From the NCBI GenBank assembly GCA_902765225.1, contig CACWYV010000002.1, positions 128,697 through 192,696 on the forward strand: DNA of 64,000 nt, written 5' to 3'. This stretch comes from Candidatus Avelusimicrobium intestinale (GTDB lineage: Bacteria; Elusimicrobiota; Elusimicrobia; Elusimicrobiales; Elusimicrobiaceae). A model generated the notes under the pieces. That model saw only the letters and a list, made by a program, of their open reading frames with translations, was not told the origin of the DNA and did no database searches. Position numbers and translations under genes: made by a program. Below are positions 51,354 to 61,288 of this stretch, one piece after another; positions within the stretch are counted from its first letter, which is position 1, and the number at the start of each line of letters is the position of its first letter.

Positions 51354-52088
51354 TTAATTTTCCCGTGCGTATGTAAGCGCAAAAACGTATCGGGCCCCGG
51401 CCGCGCGCAAGGCCGCAGCACATCCCTCCAACGTAGCCCCGGTAGTTGCCACGTCATCCACCAGCAAAATAATTTTCCCGCGCACCCTTTGCGGTTGTAC
51501 ACAGGCAAAGGCCCCTGTCATATTGGCCTGCCGGGCCTTACGGCCCAAGTGGGTCTGGCTTTGCGTATCACGGGTGCGAACCAACGCGCCGGACGTCCAC
51601 GCCAACCCGGTATGATAAGCCAGACTGCGCGCCAACAGTTCGCTTTGATTGTACCCGCGTTTGCGCAGACGTTTGGCAAATAACGGAACCGGTATAATCA
51701 GTTCCGCAGCGGCCAATTCCGGCAGTTGCACAAACCGTTGGGCCAACTGACGGCCCATAAAATCGGCGGTATAATCGGCAAAATGATACTTAAGCCCGTG
51801 TACCAGTGCCCGGGAAACCGCATTAAATTCCCACGCCGAACGAATGAGCCGGCACGCATACCGGTTGGCCTTACTGCCCCGACACGCATAACAATGCGCA
51901 CCGCCCGATGGCAAATTAACCCCGCAACGCAAACAAATATGCGGCCCCGGACGTTTCAACAAAGCCGTACACGAGGTACATAAAAATCCGTCCTCATTCC
52001 ACGGTAGGTCGTTCCCGCACGACACACACGTGCGTGGAAAGAAAAAATGCAATAGCAATTTTTTGAGGGTATCTGCCGAAAATTTCAT
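51354..52088 (-). CDS. comF: ComF-family phosphoribosyltransferase-like protein
   Basis: 244-residue protein: N-terminal zinc-finger region with CVSCGNDL, CTSCTALL, CLRCGVNL and CYACRG (four Cys pairs) and a C-terminal PRTase domain with the PRPP loop IILLVDDVATTGATL. ComF-type proteins take part in uptake or processing of transforming DNA and in other type IV pilus-linked pathways. With pilT and pilins in the window, natural competence is a reasonable guess. It begins 1 bp after the end of the SprA-like gene and probably shares its transcript. Confidence 0.93.
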   Translation of the reverse strand: MKFSADTLKKLLLHFFFPRTCVSCGNDLPWNEDGFLCTSCTALLKRPGPHICLRCGVNLPSGGAHCYACRGSKANRYACRLIRSAWEFNAVSRALVHGLKYHFADYTADFMGRQLAQRFVQLPELAAAELIIPVPLFAKRLRKRGYNQSELLARSLAYHTGLAWTSGALVRTRDTQSQTHLGRKARQANMTGAFACVQPQRVRGKIILLVDDVATTGATLEGCAAALRAAGARYVFALTYAREN

Positions 52089-52089
52089 A

Positions 52090-55000
52090 TTAAAATTGAA
52101 CCGTCATATTGGCGGCGATGTTGTAAGCGGTATAATCTTCCGTTTCCACGTACGCATGATCCAAAACGGTTAATCTGCCCGATAACGTGAAACGCAAGTT
52201 TTTAGACAGTTCATAATCCAGCGAAGTCGTTGCGTCAAATTTACGGTAATTGTCTTTGACTTCTACTTCGGAACGTTTATCGGTAAAACTAAAGTTGGTA
52301 TTCCAAATAACCCGGTTACTGGTGGAATAAATCCGGTTCATAAAGGGCAGTTTAAGCCCATGCGGTAAATTGAAATCCCACCGTAAATTCACACTGGGAG
52401 TAGTTTCGGTAGTGTTTTGGCTGATCTGCCCGCCGACCAACCATTTTTCATATGTAGTGTGCGTAATTTTAGGCGTTACCCGCATGGACTTAATATAAAA
52501 GGATGTTTGGGCGGAAAGATTATTTTCCCGTTGGCGCTCCAACAAGGTATAGCGGCGTAAATCGTCTTTGTTGGATTCTTTATACTGGTAGTTAAGCACC
52601 GTATCAAAAAAGTTGAATAACATAAACCGCAAATCGGCCCCGTATTGAACCGTTTGTTGTTCATCGGTTCCTTGGTTCGTTTGTTCTATCCAGCTGTAAC
52701 GTAATTTTAAGTTACTGTTGGCTAACCAACGGCCGGCACAGAAAAACTGTTCCAGGTCGGATATAGAAAAAGTCAAGTCCGGCAGCGTCATACTGTTGGA
52801 ATTATACAACGTGCCGGTTTGGTCGTTTTCCTGCACGGTTCTACTGAAATTGTTAATAATAGATACCGTTTTAAGCGGGGCGGCTATACCGTTGAGTTCG
52901 TATTTAGAGAGCGGCATCCACCGCTGGGTGGAAGTAAAGGTATCGCGCAATGTCATACTTCGGCGGTAACCGTACGTTCCCACTTCCTTAAACGAACGGC
53001 GAATCCACAACTCTTTGCGGGCATCAAAATCGCTATCCACATCACTCCAAGCGTCAGCATCCTGAATGCGGTACCCCGATGATATCACCAATGTATTTAA
53101 CAATTTGCTGCGCGGGAATAATTCATTTCCGTTCAAAGTCAACGAAACGCCACCGTCGGCACTACGGGTAATTGATTTGACTTGCCCCACCCCCAAAGCA
53201 ACGGACGTACCGGCCGCCGTAGACATCTTTTCGGAGAGATTATTATTCTCTACCGTACTGATGTTGTAACTGGCAGACGGGGCTAACCAATTCGTGATTT
53301 TCCAGGTACTGTTAAACCCGGTACGCTGCGTAAGGGCCTTGGGGTAGTGGATATCTTCGGACGTGTAATGATTCGTTCTGTCCTCGGTACTTTTGCTTAA
53401 ACTGTACGAAGGCGTAACGCTGAAACGGGTCCCCGGTTGGTAGGTAAACTTCATGTTCATACTTTGCGTGTTTTCATCCGTATTGTAGTACGTATCGGAA
53501 TGGCGGAGCGGCTGATAATCCACTTTCGTGGCAGCCAGCGTATAACCCGCGGCTATATTTTTGAAAGAACCTGCCGAATGAGATAAAGTGGCCGCGTAGG
53601 TTTGATTATCATCCTTGCGTTGTAATAATTGATAATCTGTTTGATCGGCTGTATAGGTTAAACCGATTTTAGGGAATTTTTCTTTGATAAACTCTCCGCG
53701 TACCACCGCATTTTGCCGCTCCACTTTGCCTTTGTCCAAGAGTGAGATGGTATTGTAATTGGCGGTATCGGTTATGAGCGGCGTAACGACCTCACTGCGG
53801 CTGAGCGTAGCCGACATAGGGAACTCTTTCACGCGGTCTATTTTTAAGAAATATTCTTCTTCGCTCGTTTCTTGATTTTTAGCCACTGCCAACGGCGTTT
53901 CAAAATTACTATCCTGGTGTTTATATTTGGCTCCCGCACTCCCCCAACCGTCCCATTTTACTTCTACATCCCCTTTATAGGCATCTCCTCGTAAAATAAT
54001 GGCATCGGCCAAATGGATAACATTCAGCCACACTTCCCCGGCACTTCCCAACTGCCCTTGCGGCCGTTGTACCCCGGCCAAAATTAAACTGACCTCGCGG
54101 AAATTAAGCACCCCGCCCGGCGCACGATAATTAACTACCTGCACTTGATAAGCAACGTCCGATGCATTGACAAAAGAATCGGGAATCCCGTCTCCGTTCG
54201 TATCCTCCATCCGCACGGAAATCAGCCGCCAGCCCTCAAAGTTCATCGGCACGATAATTTTATCGTAATTGGTTTCCGTTCCCACCTTGAGGAAAAACTC
54301 CGACCCGGCATTGGCCATCGTACTGTGCAGAAGGAAACGAAACTGGCGGTGCTGGGAAAAATCCATATTCTTAAAATTCCGGTTGGCGTACCGCTCACCC
54401 GTGAGCACGGGGGAAAGCGGATCATCGGTTACTTCCGGCAAGGCCGTGGTATCAAACACCAAGCGCAAGGATTGGTCCAACACATTGGCCGAATGTTGCG
54501 TGGAACGGTAATTTTGGATAGAGCCGTACAGATAATCAAACACACGTTGACCATCGCCGCGGTCATTAAAAATCGGCTCATAATTCATATTATCCACGTT
54601 GTTAATGCCGGAAACGGCCAATTCGGCAGGGTCGGCTTCCGTATGCCAAGACGTGCCGGCCAGCGCCGCATTGGCAATTTTGATTTGCCCCCGAAGATTA
54701 GCCCCTTTCTTTAACGTAATACGCAGGTGGCGCACGGCCGTCCATTGAGGTTTTTCTGCCTCGGAAATTGTCAACGGAACGGAGTACGTTTGCCAGGTAG
54801 TGTTTTGCCCGGGAAGTTGCTGGCCGGGAGCGGTGGGGATCGTTGTCCCCGCAAAGCCGAAATTGCCTTGCGTGGGGATTTCCTCGTCGTCAAATCTACC
54901 GTTACCGTTTAAATCTTGCGTATCAATGCGTCCGTTGGGTTGGGATTCGGGGTTAAAAACGTTGTGCACAAACGGATTGTAGCGTTGTTCGCTACCGTCC

Positions 55001-57426
55001 GGGTTTGTATATAACCAACCGATATCCTCGTCAGGAGCCAAACTGTTGCGGCAAGAAACGTCTTCCGTCTTGGGTACTCCCGTACCGCATTGGGTATTCA
55101 TTCCCAGAGAATTATCGGAAATTTCGGAAATATTACCAAAGGCAAAGTTTACCTGCGGGCCGCCCGCTTCTCCCAACATGGTAAGTTCAAACGAGGTTTT
55201 GGAAGATAAATCCACCCCGCTTTGGCTGAGCGGATAAACAATAGATACCTCATCCCGGCCATCCCAATCCACTCCCCGTGAAAAATCGTAATTGATGACA
55301 AGAACCTGTTGTTTATCGTCGGAATTAGCAATAGCATGCGGATTAATTTCCAAGGAAGGAAGGTCCTGCGTGTCCCAATGAATAGCATCCAAAAAGTTAG
55401 GTTGCCCGCCGGGGTTGGAAGCAATGACCCAGTCTTTAAAAATCATAGACCCGCCCACTTGTTCCTTGGAGTCATCCATACTGTCCACCATCGCATAACC
55501 AAAGCGGTTTTGTGTCTTTTCGCTATGGGCCGCCTCCGCCGTGAAATTTACTCCTACTTTTTCCCCCAGTTTAATATCACGTCCTTTAATATCCGCCCCG
55601 TACACCAACAATTCTTTGCTGTACGCGCCGACTTGCGGCACCGTGGAAGGTTTCTCGCCTCCTTCTTGGATAGCCGTGGCCCCCATCACAATTTTGTCAA
55701 ACAGTTTATAATCCAACCGCCCCCCCAATACCGAATTATTGGAACTGCCCCCGGTGGTAGTATCGTATGTGATATCTATGACGGAATTTTCCGTGATTTC
55801 ATCTCCTTTGTAAAACGTAATGAAACCGGAAGTATAATCAATGTAATAATCGTTATTGCGCTGTAAGAAACGGCCGTTCAGTTTTACTTTTTCGGATTGC
55901 ACTACGATACCCGATTCAATAAAATACGTTTTAACCGTGGACTCATATTGAATTTTAAAGGTACGGTTGCGCGCGGAAACCGGCGTAACGTTGTACAATC
56001 CCAAATCATCCGTCATACGGCTGGCTAATTCAAAAATACCTTTATCAAAATCCATCGTGATCGTAGTAGGATACACTTGCGCCGGGGAAACCGCAGCCCC
56101 CACTTCTTGACCGTTGGCGTCCAACAGAACCAACATAAAATTGCCTTTACCGTCATCTTGCGTAATATTTTGGGCCCCCACACTATAAAAAGTTTTCATT
56201 TCCATTTTATGGGAGGTGGCATCCATACCGGTTTCTAACGGAAGGTCGTTTTCTGTCTTGATAAGTTTGAGTGTATTAGCGGTGGTACCGACGCTGCTTA
56301 ATTCCGTCGTGCCCGATAAGCTGCGGTAATTAACGGCCAGCACACTTTGCGGACTCACCGAACGTTTTAAGGTTAAAATGCCGCGCGCGTAATCCACCGT
56401 ATAATCCACCCCGCGTGTGAGAAGTTCCCACGGAGCGCTGTAGCGGGTCGTACCCAGATAGTCCGTTGCTTCCAACGTGTGCGGCACATAGGTATAAGAA
56501 GTCACGTTACTGTACAGATAAATTTCTTCACTACCGGGTGAAATACCCCCCATCACCGTAACCCAATCGTTGTGGGCCGTATCTTGCAACGTGGGGTCCC
56601 CGTGAATATTACCGCCGAACGTCAAATCGTAATACGTACGGCGGATGTACGCCGTATCGGCCAGAGAAACTATTTCCGACACGCTGGACCCGATAAATTG
56701 TTTCTGTTTACTGGTTCCTTTCGTTTGCGAACCGATTAAATACAAATTGGCGTTTTGATATTGCAGGTGCATTTTCGCACCGAACAACTGTTTTTGATAG
56801 GCAATCAGTTCCGTCTGCGGTAGTGATAAATCAATGTCGCCGAATTCCGCCAATTGAACCACTTCGCCGGGCTTGCCGCGGTACGCCACGGAAATAGTTT
56901 TTTCCTCTTCCCGCTGGTCATCGTAGTCAATATCCACGAATACCCGGTCCATAATTTTGCCCTGCATTTTTAACTGCATTTGTTGATTCATTTCTACGCT
57001 GTGCCCATTGGTATTGGAAGTGCTGCCGCTTTTGGAAGCCGTTTTGTACTTCTTCCCGGCCATTTTGACCCCCAATAAGTACCGCCCCGTTAGCGCAATG
57101 CTGGTTCCGTATAACGGTAGCGAAAGCGTGGGATTGAGTAAAGTTAAGTCCGGGATAGGTTCCGGTTCGTCGTCCAATTTATAAGCCCCCTCTACCGAAG
57201 TCACCGCTTGGCGCCAAAAAGACTGGGAATAATGCAACAATTCGGCATCATCCGGCGGGTCTTCCAAGGTCAAAGCGGCCTCCCGGGCGGCGGCTTGTTC
57301 TTCGGCAAAGATGGCGTATTGGTCCTTATCTACCAAGTGATAGGGCAATGTTTGTGCATTTGCCAGCGGCGCAAAACACACTTGCAGGGTACACACAAGG
57401 GCCAAGCCAAAACGTAGTATCTTCAT
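52090..57426 (-). CDS. Very large SprA-like outer-membrane protein
   Basis: 1778-residue exported protein (signal peptide about 1-24, ending ANA). The region of about residues 140-240 (MQGKIMDRVFVDIDYDDQR, VAYRGKPGEVVQLAEFGDI, LFGAKMHLQYQNANLYLIGS; given in parts) has the repeat-like pattern of the SprA family. SprA is the giant barrel that forms the type IX secretion pore in Bacteroidota. There are calcium-loop-like segments DLNGNGRFDDEE (near 835) and DTNGDGIPDS (near 1075). The last 500 residues are amphipathic strands ending in the aromatic NIAANMTVQF, as in outer-membrane barrels. No other type IX gene is seen nearby. An outer-membrane translocon or surface protein is plausible, and the family call is tentative. 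Confidence 0.75.
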   Translation of the reverse strand: MKILRFGLALVCTLQVCFAPLANAQTLPYHLVDKDQYAIFAEEQAAAREAALTLEDPPDDAELLHYSQSFWRQAVTSVEGAYKLDDEPEPIPDLTLLNPTLSLPLYGTSIALTGRYLLGVKMAGKKYKTASKSGSTSNTNGHSVEMNQQMQLKMQGKIMDRVFVDIDYDDQREEEKTISVAYRGKPGEVVQLAEFGDIDLSLPQTELIAYQKQLFGAKMHLQYQNANLYLIGSQTKGTSKQKQFIGSSVSEIVSLADTAYIRRTYYDLTFGGNIHGDPTLQDTAHNDWVTVMGGISPGSEEIYLYSNVTSYTYVPHTLEATDYLGTTRYSAPWELLTRGVDYTVDYARGILTLKRSVSPQSVLAVNYRSLSGTTELSSVGTTANTLKLIKTENDLPLETGMDATSHKMEMKTFYSVGAQNITQDDGKGNFMLVLLDANGQEVGAAVSPAQVYPTTITMDFDKGIFELASRMTDDLGLYNVTPVSARNRTFKIQYESTVKTYFIESGIVVQSEKVKLNGRFLQRNNDYYIDYTSGFITFYKGDEITENSVIDITYDTTTGGSSNNSVLGGRLDYKLFDKIVMGATAIQEGGEKPSTVPQVGAYSKELLVYGADIKGRDIKLGEKVGVNFTAEAAHSEKTQNRFGYAMVDSMDDSKEQVGGSMIFKDWVIASNPGGQPNFLDAIHWDTQDLPSLEINPHAIANSDDKQQVLVINYDFSRGVDWDGRDEVSIVYPLSQSGVDLSSKTSFELTMLGEAGGPQVNFAFGNISEISDNSLGMNTQCGTGVPKTEDVSCRNSLAPDEDIGWLYTNPDGSEQRYNPFVHNVFNPESQPNGRIDTQDLNGNGRFDDEEIPTQGNFGFAGTTIPTAPGQQLPGQNTTWQTYSVPLTISEAEKPQWTAVRHLRITLKKGANLRGQIKIANAALAGTSWHTEADPAELAVSGINNVDNMNYEPIFNDRGDGQRVFDYLYGSIQNYRSTQHSANVLDQSLRLVFDTTALPEVTDDPLSPVLTGERYANRNFKNMDFSQHRQFRFLLHSTMANAGSEFFLKVGTETNYDKIIVPMNFEGWRLISVRMEDTNGDGIPDSFVNASDVAYQVQVVNYRAPGGVLNFREVSLILAGVQRPQGQLGSAGEVWLNVIHLADAIILRGDAYKGDVEVKWDGWGSAGAKYKHQDSNFETPLAVAKNQETSEEEYFLKIDRVKEFPMSATLSRSEVVTPLITDTANYNTISLLDKGKVERQNAVVRGEFIKEKFPKIGLTYTADQTDYQLLQRKDDNQTYAATLSHSAGSFKNIAAGYTLAATKVDYQPLRHSDTYYNTDENTQSMNMKFTYQPGTRFSVTPSYSLSKSTEDRTNHYTSEDIHYPKALTQRTGFNSTWKITNWLAPSASYNISTVENNNLSEKMSTAAGTSVALGVGQVKSITRSADGGVSLTLNGNELFPRSKLLNTLVISSGYRIQDADAWSDVDSDFDARKELWIRRSFKEVGTYGYRRSMTLRDTFTSTQRWMPLSKYELNGIAAPLKTVSIINNFSRTVQENDQTGTLYNSNSMTLPDLTFSISDLEQFFCAGRWLANSNLKLRYSWIEQTNQGTDEQQTVQYGADLRFMLFNFFDTVLNYQYKESNKDDLRRYTLLERQRENNLSAQTSFYIKSMRVTPKITHTTYEKWLVGGQISQNTTETTPSVNLRWDFNLPHGLKLPFMNRIYSTSNRVIWNTNFSFTDKRSEVEVKDNYRKFDATTSLDYELSKNLRFTLSGRLTVLDHAYVETEDYTAYNIAANMTVQF

Positions 57427-57510
57427 AAGACGGAAAAATACCTCATTATTTCATTTTATAATATTTCTCCGCACCCGTTGGAGATGAAATACCCCCGACA
57501 AGCGGATATT

Positions 57511-57519
57511 TGGTAAAAT
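57511..57519 (+). promoter_or_regulatory. Extended -10 promoter of lptF-lptG, possible leaderless start
   Basis: TGG then TAAAAT (57514-57519). The ATG at 57526 is 6 bp away, with no room for a Shine-Dalgarno. Confidence 0.55.
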
Positions 57520-57525
57520 GAAATC

Positions 57526-58620
57526 ATGCGTATCAGCATCTTCAACCGGTATATCGCCAAAAGTCTGCTGACCTTCTTTGCGGGGGTCGTGGGGGTATTA
57601 ACGTTTGTTATCTTTATGAACCACTTTATCCGGGTGCTGAATATGGCCATGACTTATGGCACCAGTTTCGGGTGGATCGTATCTTCTTTGCTCAACATTT
57701 TGCCGGATGTATTTTGCCTTAGCGCCCCCATGGCCTTTCAAATCGCTATTTTACTTACCCTAACCAACATGAGTGAACAAGGGGAACTGATTGCCCTACG
57801 TTCGGCCGGATTTTCCTTTCGGGAAATTGTACGCCCGTTGTTGGTATGTGCGTTGGTACTATCGGTCATCTTGGTGATTATGGGTAACTGGCTGACCCCA
57901 CGCAGTTACAAAAAATTTATCAATAAGCGCGAAGAAGCGTACAGTAAAATCACCAAAGTTACGTTGGAACCCAAGACCTTTATAGATTTGGGAGATTGGG
58001 ATTTGTATTTGGAAAATTTAGACAAAGTAACCAATACCGCCCAGTTAATTCACCTGGTAAACAAAAATGATTCCGGTGCCTTAAGCACTAAAGTCAATGC
58101 ATCCTCGGGCCGCATTGTACTGGGAGAAACGGCTATCGGGCTAGAACTTAAGGACGGTCAAATGCAACGCGTGAGCAAGAAAGACCCTTCTGCCGTTATT
58201 GCCGCCAATTTTGACGAATACACGATGAGTATTTCCTTGGTTAAAGCACACAACCGCCGGCTGCGGGTAGGCGAAATGACCACCACCAAGTTGCTACGCA
58301 CGTTGCGCAACGACCCGCTGACACCTAAACTGGCGAATGAATTTCGCACCGCCATCAGCATGCGCAATGTGTTAGCTCTTTCCCCGTTGATTTTATTATT
58401 TGTCAGTTGCCCGATCGGTTTTTCGTTAGGCAAACGTACCAACAAAGGGTGGGGAATGCTGTTTAGTGTGGTCATCATATTTTCGTTTTATTTGCTGATG
58501 ACGCTGGGACTTTCCCTCGGTAAAAAATACACGTGGATTTCTTACCCGGGGCCCTGGTTACCGGTGGTAATTGGTCTGATAGCTGGATATTATTTATGGA
58601 AAAAAAGGTTAAACATCTAA
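57526..58620 (+). CDS. lptF: LPS export permease LptF
   Basis: 364-residue inner-membrane permease (YjgP/YjgQ family) of the LptBFG exporter. Two blocks of about three helices flank a periplasmic beta-jellyroll domain (about 130-255). Landmarks are IFNRYIAKSLLTFF at the start, APMAFQIAILLTLTNMSEQGELIALRSAG (given in parts) in the coupling region, and LSPLILLFVSCPIGFSLGKR in the second helix block. Its stop overlaps the lptG start (TAATG), so the pair is translationally coupled. lptE is at 1282; lptB is outside the window. Confidence 0.92.
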   Translation: MRISIFNRYIAKSLLTFFAGVVGVLTFVIFMNHFIRVLNMAMTYGTSFGWIVSSLLNILPDVFCLSAPMAFQIAILLTLTNMSEQGELIALRSAGFSFREIVRPLLVCALVLSVILVIMGNWLTPRSYKKFINKREEAYSKITKVTLEPKTFIDLGDWDLYLENLDKVTNTAQLIHLVNKNDSGALSTKVNASSGRIVLGETAIGLELKDGQMQRVSKKDPSAVIAANFDEYTMSISLVKAHNRRLRVGEMTTTKLLRTLRNDPLTPKLANEFRTAISMRNVLALSPLILLFVSCPIGFSLGKRTNKGWGMLFSVVIIFSFYLLMTLGLSLGKKYTWISYPGPWLPVVIGLIAGYYLWKKRLNI

Positions 58621-59711
58621 TGCCGCCGCGGTTAATTTTCCGTTATATTGCCCGGAAATTCTGGGGGCCGTTTTTCTTTGCTATGGGTGTCTTTGCCACA
58701 CTGGTCGTGCTGGGAGATACCTTTGAAAAAATGAAAAATCTGGGTAACGGCATTACCACCTTAGGGGATGTACTTTCGTACTCGTTGGTTACGTTTCCCA
58801 ATTGGCTGGCTACCATTATGCCTGTGGCGTGTTTGTTGGGGGCCATTTCCGTCATTTCGGAAATGGTATCCAACGGAGAGTGGACCGCTTGTGTAGCGGG
58901 CGGATTTGCCCCGCGCCAACTGTTCAAGCCCATTGTGGCGTGCATCTTACTCGTTTGTGCGGGTACGATGCTGATGCAGGAATTTATCGTTCCCCCGCTC
59001 AATGTTAAAGCCAACTATATTTATTATACCCGCATGAAGCCGCGTCCCAATTACAACCAATATCTGGAAACCAATGTGCTGATTAAGATTTCCCCCTCCC
59101 AAATGCTCTATGCCAAAGAAGTGGATTTAACAAAAGGAGCCATGAGCGATGTGTCTTTAGACACCTATGATGATAAGTGGAATATTTCCCAACAAATCAT
59201 TGCCAAACAAATGGTATGGGACAGCCAACGGCAACAGTGGCTATTTGTGGACGGACTCCAACGTACGTTTACCGGGCAGACCCAAACGGCTGAAAAATCC
59301 TTTCAGGAATTGGCTTCTCCGGTTACTATCCGCCCGGACCAAATGTCTATCGGCCGTGTATATGAAGAATTGATGGGCATACGGGGGCTGACCAAACGGA
59401 TTCGTTTTCATAAACAAACGGGGATTGCGTCCTACTCGGCAGAAACGTTACGCCAGACGAAACTAGCAACTCCGTTTGTTACGTTAATTATGTGTTTGCT
59501 AGGCATGCCGTTTGCCATCAGCACCCGGCGAAAAAGCAAGATCTTGAACATCATTGCTTCTATGGTAATTGCCTTTACGTTCTGGTGGTTACTGTCCATG
59601 TGTTCTTCCATTGGGCAGAACGGATATATTAATCCGTTTGTGGCGGGGTGGGGCCCAGTCGTATTGTTTGGGGCGGTCGTATTTTTTGAATTTAAGTGGC
59701 TTAAGTTGTAG
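58620..59711 (+). CDS. lptG: LPS export permease LptG
   Basis: 363-residue partner of LptF with the same layout: RYIARKFWGPFFFAMGVFATLVVL at the start (given in part), PVACLLGAISVISEMVSNGEWTAC in the coupling helix (given in part), a periplasmic jellyroll, then TPFVTLIMCLLGMPFAIS and final helices. The ATG at 58620 overlaps the lptF stop by one base; another in-frame ATG at 58596 would add eight residues and cannot be excluded. With LptF it should lift lipopolysaccharide out of the inner membrane. Confidence 0.9.
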   Translation: MPPRLIFRYIARKFWGPFFFAMGVFATLVVLGDTFEKMKNLGNGITTLGDVLSYSLVTFPNWLATIMPVACLLGAISVISEMVSNGEWTACVAGGFAPRQLFKPIVACILLVCAGTMLMQEFIVPPLNVKANYIYYTRMKPRPNYNQYLETNVLIKISPSQMLYAKEVDLTKGAMSDVSLDTYDDKWNISQQIIAKQMVWDSQRQQWLFVDGLQRTFTGQTQTAEKSFQELASPVTIRPDQMSIGRVYEELMGIRGLTKRIRFHKQTGIASYSAETLRQTKLATPFVTLIMCLLGMPFAISTRRKSKILNIIASMVIAFTFWWLLSMCSSIGQNGYINPFVAGWGPVVLFGAVVFFEFKWLKL

Positions 59712-59728
59712 ATTTGTTAATTGTAGCA

Positions 59729-59761
59729 ATGCGCGGATACTCTACGTGAGTATCCGCGCAT
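59729..59761. terminator. Strong hairpin between convergent lptG and pssA
   Basis: Perfect 14-bp stem ATGCGCGGATACTC/GAGTATCCGCGCAT with a 5-nt loop. No long T run; termination is inferred from the position. Confidence 0.65.
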
Positions 59762-59782
59762 CATAATCCCAACAAAATTATT

Positions 59783-60568
59783 TTACCGAATTTTTCTAAA
59801 AGCCCGCCACAACACAGCCAACATTCCCACCAATACGTACAGGGAAAATACAATGAATACTACGTCTTGCGGGAACTTAATCAGCATCACTACCAAGAAC
59901 ACGATAAACAACAAAAACCACGGACGGTGGGCTTTTTCGCGCTTAGCTTTAAAGGCGGCATACGGCACATTGGACACCATTAATAACGACAGCACCAACA
60001 TGGCAAACCACACAAAATTATAAAGATGCGGTAAATAAGCCGTTAATAAATGTATGTTTCGTCCGCCGGCTGTTCCTTCCATAATACTGTACGAGATAGC
60101 AAACGACGCTAAAATGCCGGCTGCGGCCGGAGTAGGAAGTCCGCAAAAATATTTTTTGGAACCTTCCCCCGCATAAGCCATGGCATTAAATTTAGCCAAT
60201 CGCAATACACCAAAACATACGTACACACACGCAATCGGCGCGCCCCACGTGGGCTGTGTGTGCAACACAAAAAAGTACATCAGCATGGCCGGGGCCGTAC
60301 AAAAGGAAACAGCATCTGCCAATGAATCCATCTCTATCCCAAAATTGCTTTCTGTCCCCAATAGCCGCGCCATGCGTCCGTCAAACATATCAAAAACCAT
60401 GGCGAACAAAATCAGCCACCCGGCTTGGGCAAAATTTCCCTTGGCCGAAGCCAAAATAGAGAAAAATCCACACGCCAAGTTGCCTAGCGTAAATAGCGAA
60501 GGAACCGTTACTGCGCCGGTCCGTTTGAGTCTGGTTACTACCTTTTTTTCTTGGTTTTCACTCGCCAT
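59783..60568 (-). CDS. pssA: CDP-diacylglycerol-serine O-phosphatidyltransferase
   Basis: 261-residue membrane enzyme making phosphatidylserine. The CDP-alcohol phosphotransferase motif is complete: DGRMARLLGTESNFG followed by MDSLADAV, with all Asp and Gly residues in place. About six to eight membrane helices. The ATG at 60568 is chosen because it falls directly after the psd stop; a GTG four codons earlier is possible. It works with psd, just upstream, to make phosphatidylethanolamine. Confidence 0.93.
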   Translation of the reverse strand: MASENQEKKVVTRLKRTGAVTVPSLFTLGNLACGFFSILASAKGNFAQAGWLILFAMVFDMFDGRMARLLGTESNFGIEMDSLADAVSFCTAPAMLMYFFVLHTQPTWGAPIACVYVCFGVLRLAKFNAMAYAGEGSKKYFCGLPTPAAAGILASFAISYSIMEGTAGGRNIHLLTAYLPHLYNFVWFAMLVLSLLMVSNVPYAAFKAKREKAHRPWFLLFIVFLVVMLIKFPQDVVFIVFSLYVLVGMLAVLWRAFRKIR

Positions 60569-60570
60569 AT

Positions 60571-61239
60571 TTATTTCCACAGTGCCAATACGGTCAACCC
60601 GCCCTGCACTTTTTGGCCCTCTCTCACCAGTACACGTACTTTGTCTTTAGGTAAATATACAGCCACTTGCGACCCGAAACGCACAAGCCCAATGTGGTCC
60701 CCTGCTTTCACTTCTTCCCCGGGGCGCACCCAACATTCAATGCGCCGCGCAATGGCCCCTGTAATTTGCTCTACATGGGCAAAACGGTCATTTTTCCCGT
60801 CTTGAAAAATCTGAATTAAGTTTCGTTCGTTTTGATTGGCACGCGGGTTATTGGCAAACAAAAACGTGCCGGGGTGGTAAAAAATATCCCCCACTTTACC
60901 GGAAACGGTAGCCCGTTGGATGTGTACATCAAAAATAGATAGGAAAATACGTACTACTACCGAGTTGGGGTCTTCTTCCGTTTGAATAGATAAAACCGTG
61001 CCATCCGCCGGGCAAGCAATTTCATCTTCCGCAAAGGCAACCTCCCGGTGCGGGTCACGGAAGAAATACGCACAAAAACTGGCCGCCGCCAATGCGACGA
61101 TTCCACACGCACGCCAACCGAGCAGCAAACACACCACCGCTACCACCAAGGCCACGACTGCAAAACGGACGCCGATGGGTAACACGGTAAACACCCAACC
61201 AAAAGTTTTTAAAAGGGTACGTTTGATATCTTCTAACAT
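60571..61239 (-). CDS. psd: Phosphatidylserine decarboxylase proenzyme (short type)
   Basis: 222-residue proenzyme converting phosphatidylserine to phosphatidylethanolamine. The self-cleavage site is the GS of VRFGSQVAVYLPKDK, which makes the pyruvoyl cofactor at the new N-terminus. PADGTVLSI, FLSIFDVHIQRATVSGKV (given in parts) and HPGTFLFANNPRA are other family segments. Two N-terminal membrane helices (about 12-55). The start is the ATG at 61239; an open frame continuing upstream would run into tRNA-Leu and is rejected. It follows the tRNA gene by 49 bp and may share its promoter. Confidence 0.93.
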   Translation of the reverse strand: MLEDIKRTLLKTFGWVFTVLPIGVRFAVVALVVAVVCLLLGWRACGIVALAAASFCAYFFRDPHREVAFAEDEIACPADGTVLSIQTEEDPNSVVVRIFLSIFDVHIQRATVSGKVGDIFYHPGTFLFANNPRANQNERNLIQIFQDGKNDRFAHVEQITGAIARRIECWVRPGEEVKAGDHIGLVRFGSQVAVYLPKDKVRVLVREGQKVQGGLTVLALWK

Positions 61240-61288
61240 AAATCTTACAAATGCCGGTGGGATAATTTGAATGGCAGATTTAAAAGAG

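Noticed and set aside
54145-54714. 189-residue open frame antisense to the SprA-like gene
   Set aside because: No ribosome-binding site, no recognisable domain, and the opposite strand is a clear long coding frame.
52090-57426. A complete type IX secretion system
   Set aside because: Only the SprA-like protein is present; no Por/Gld components or cargo C-terminal domains are seen in the window.
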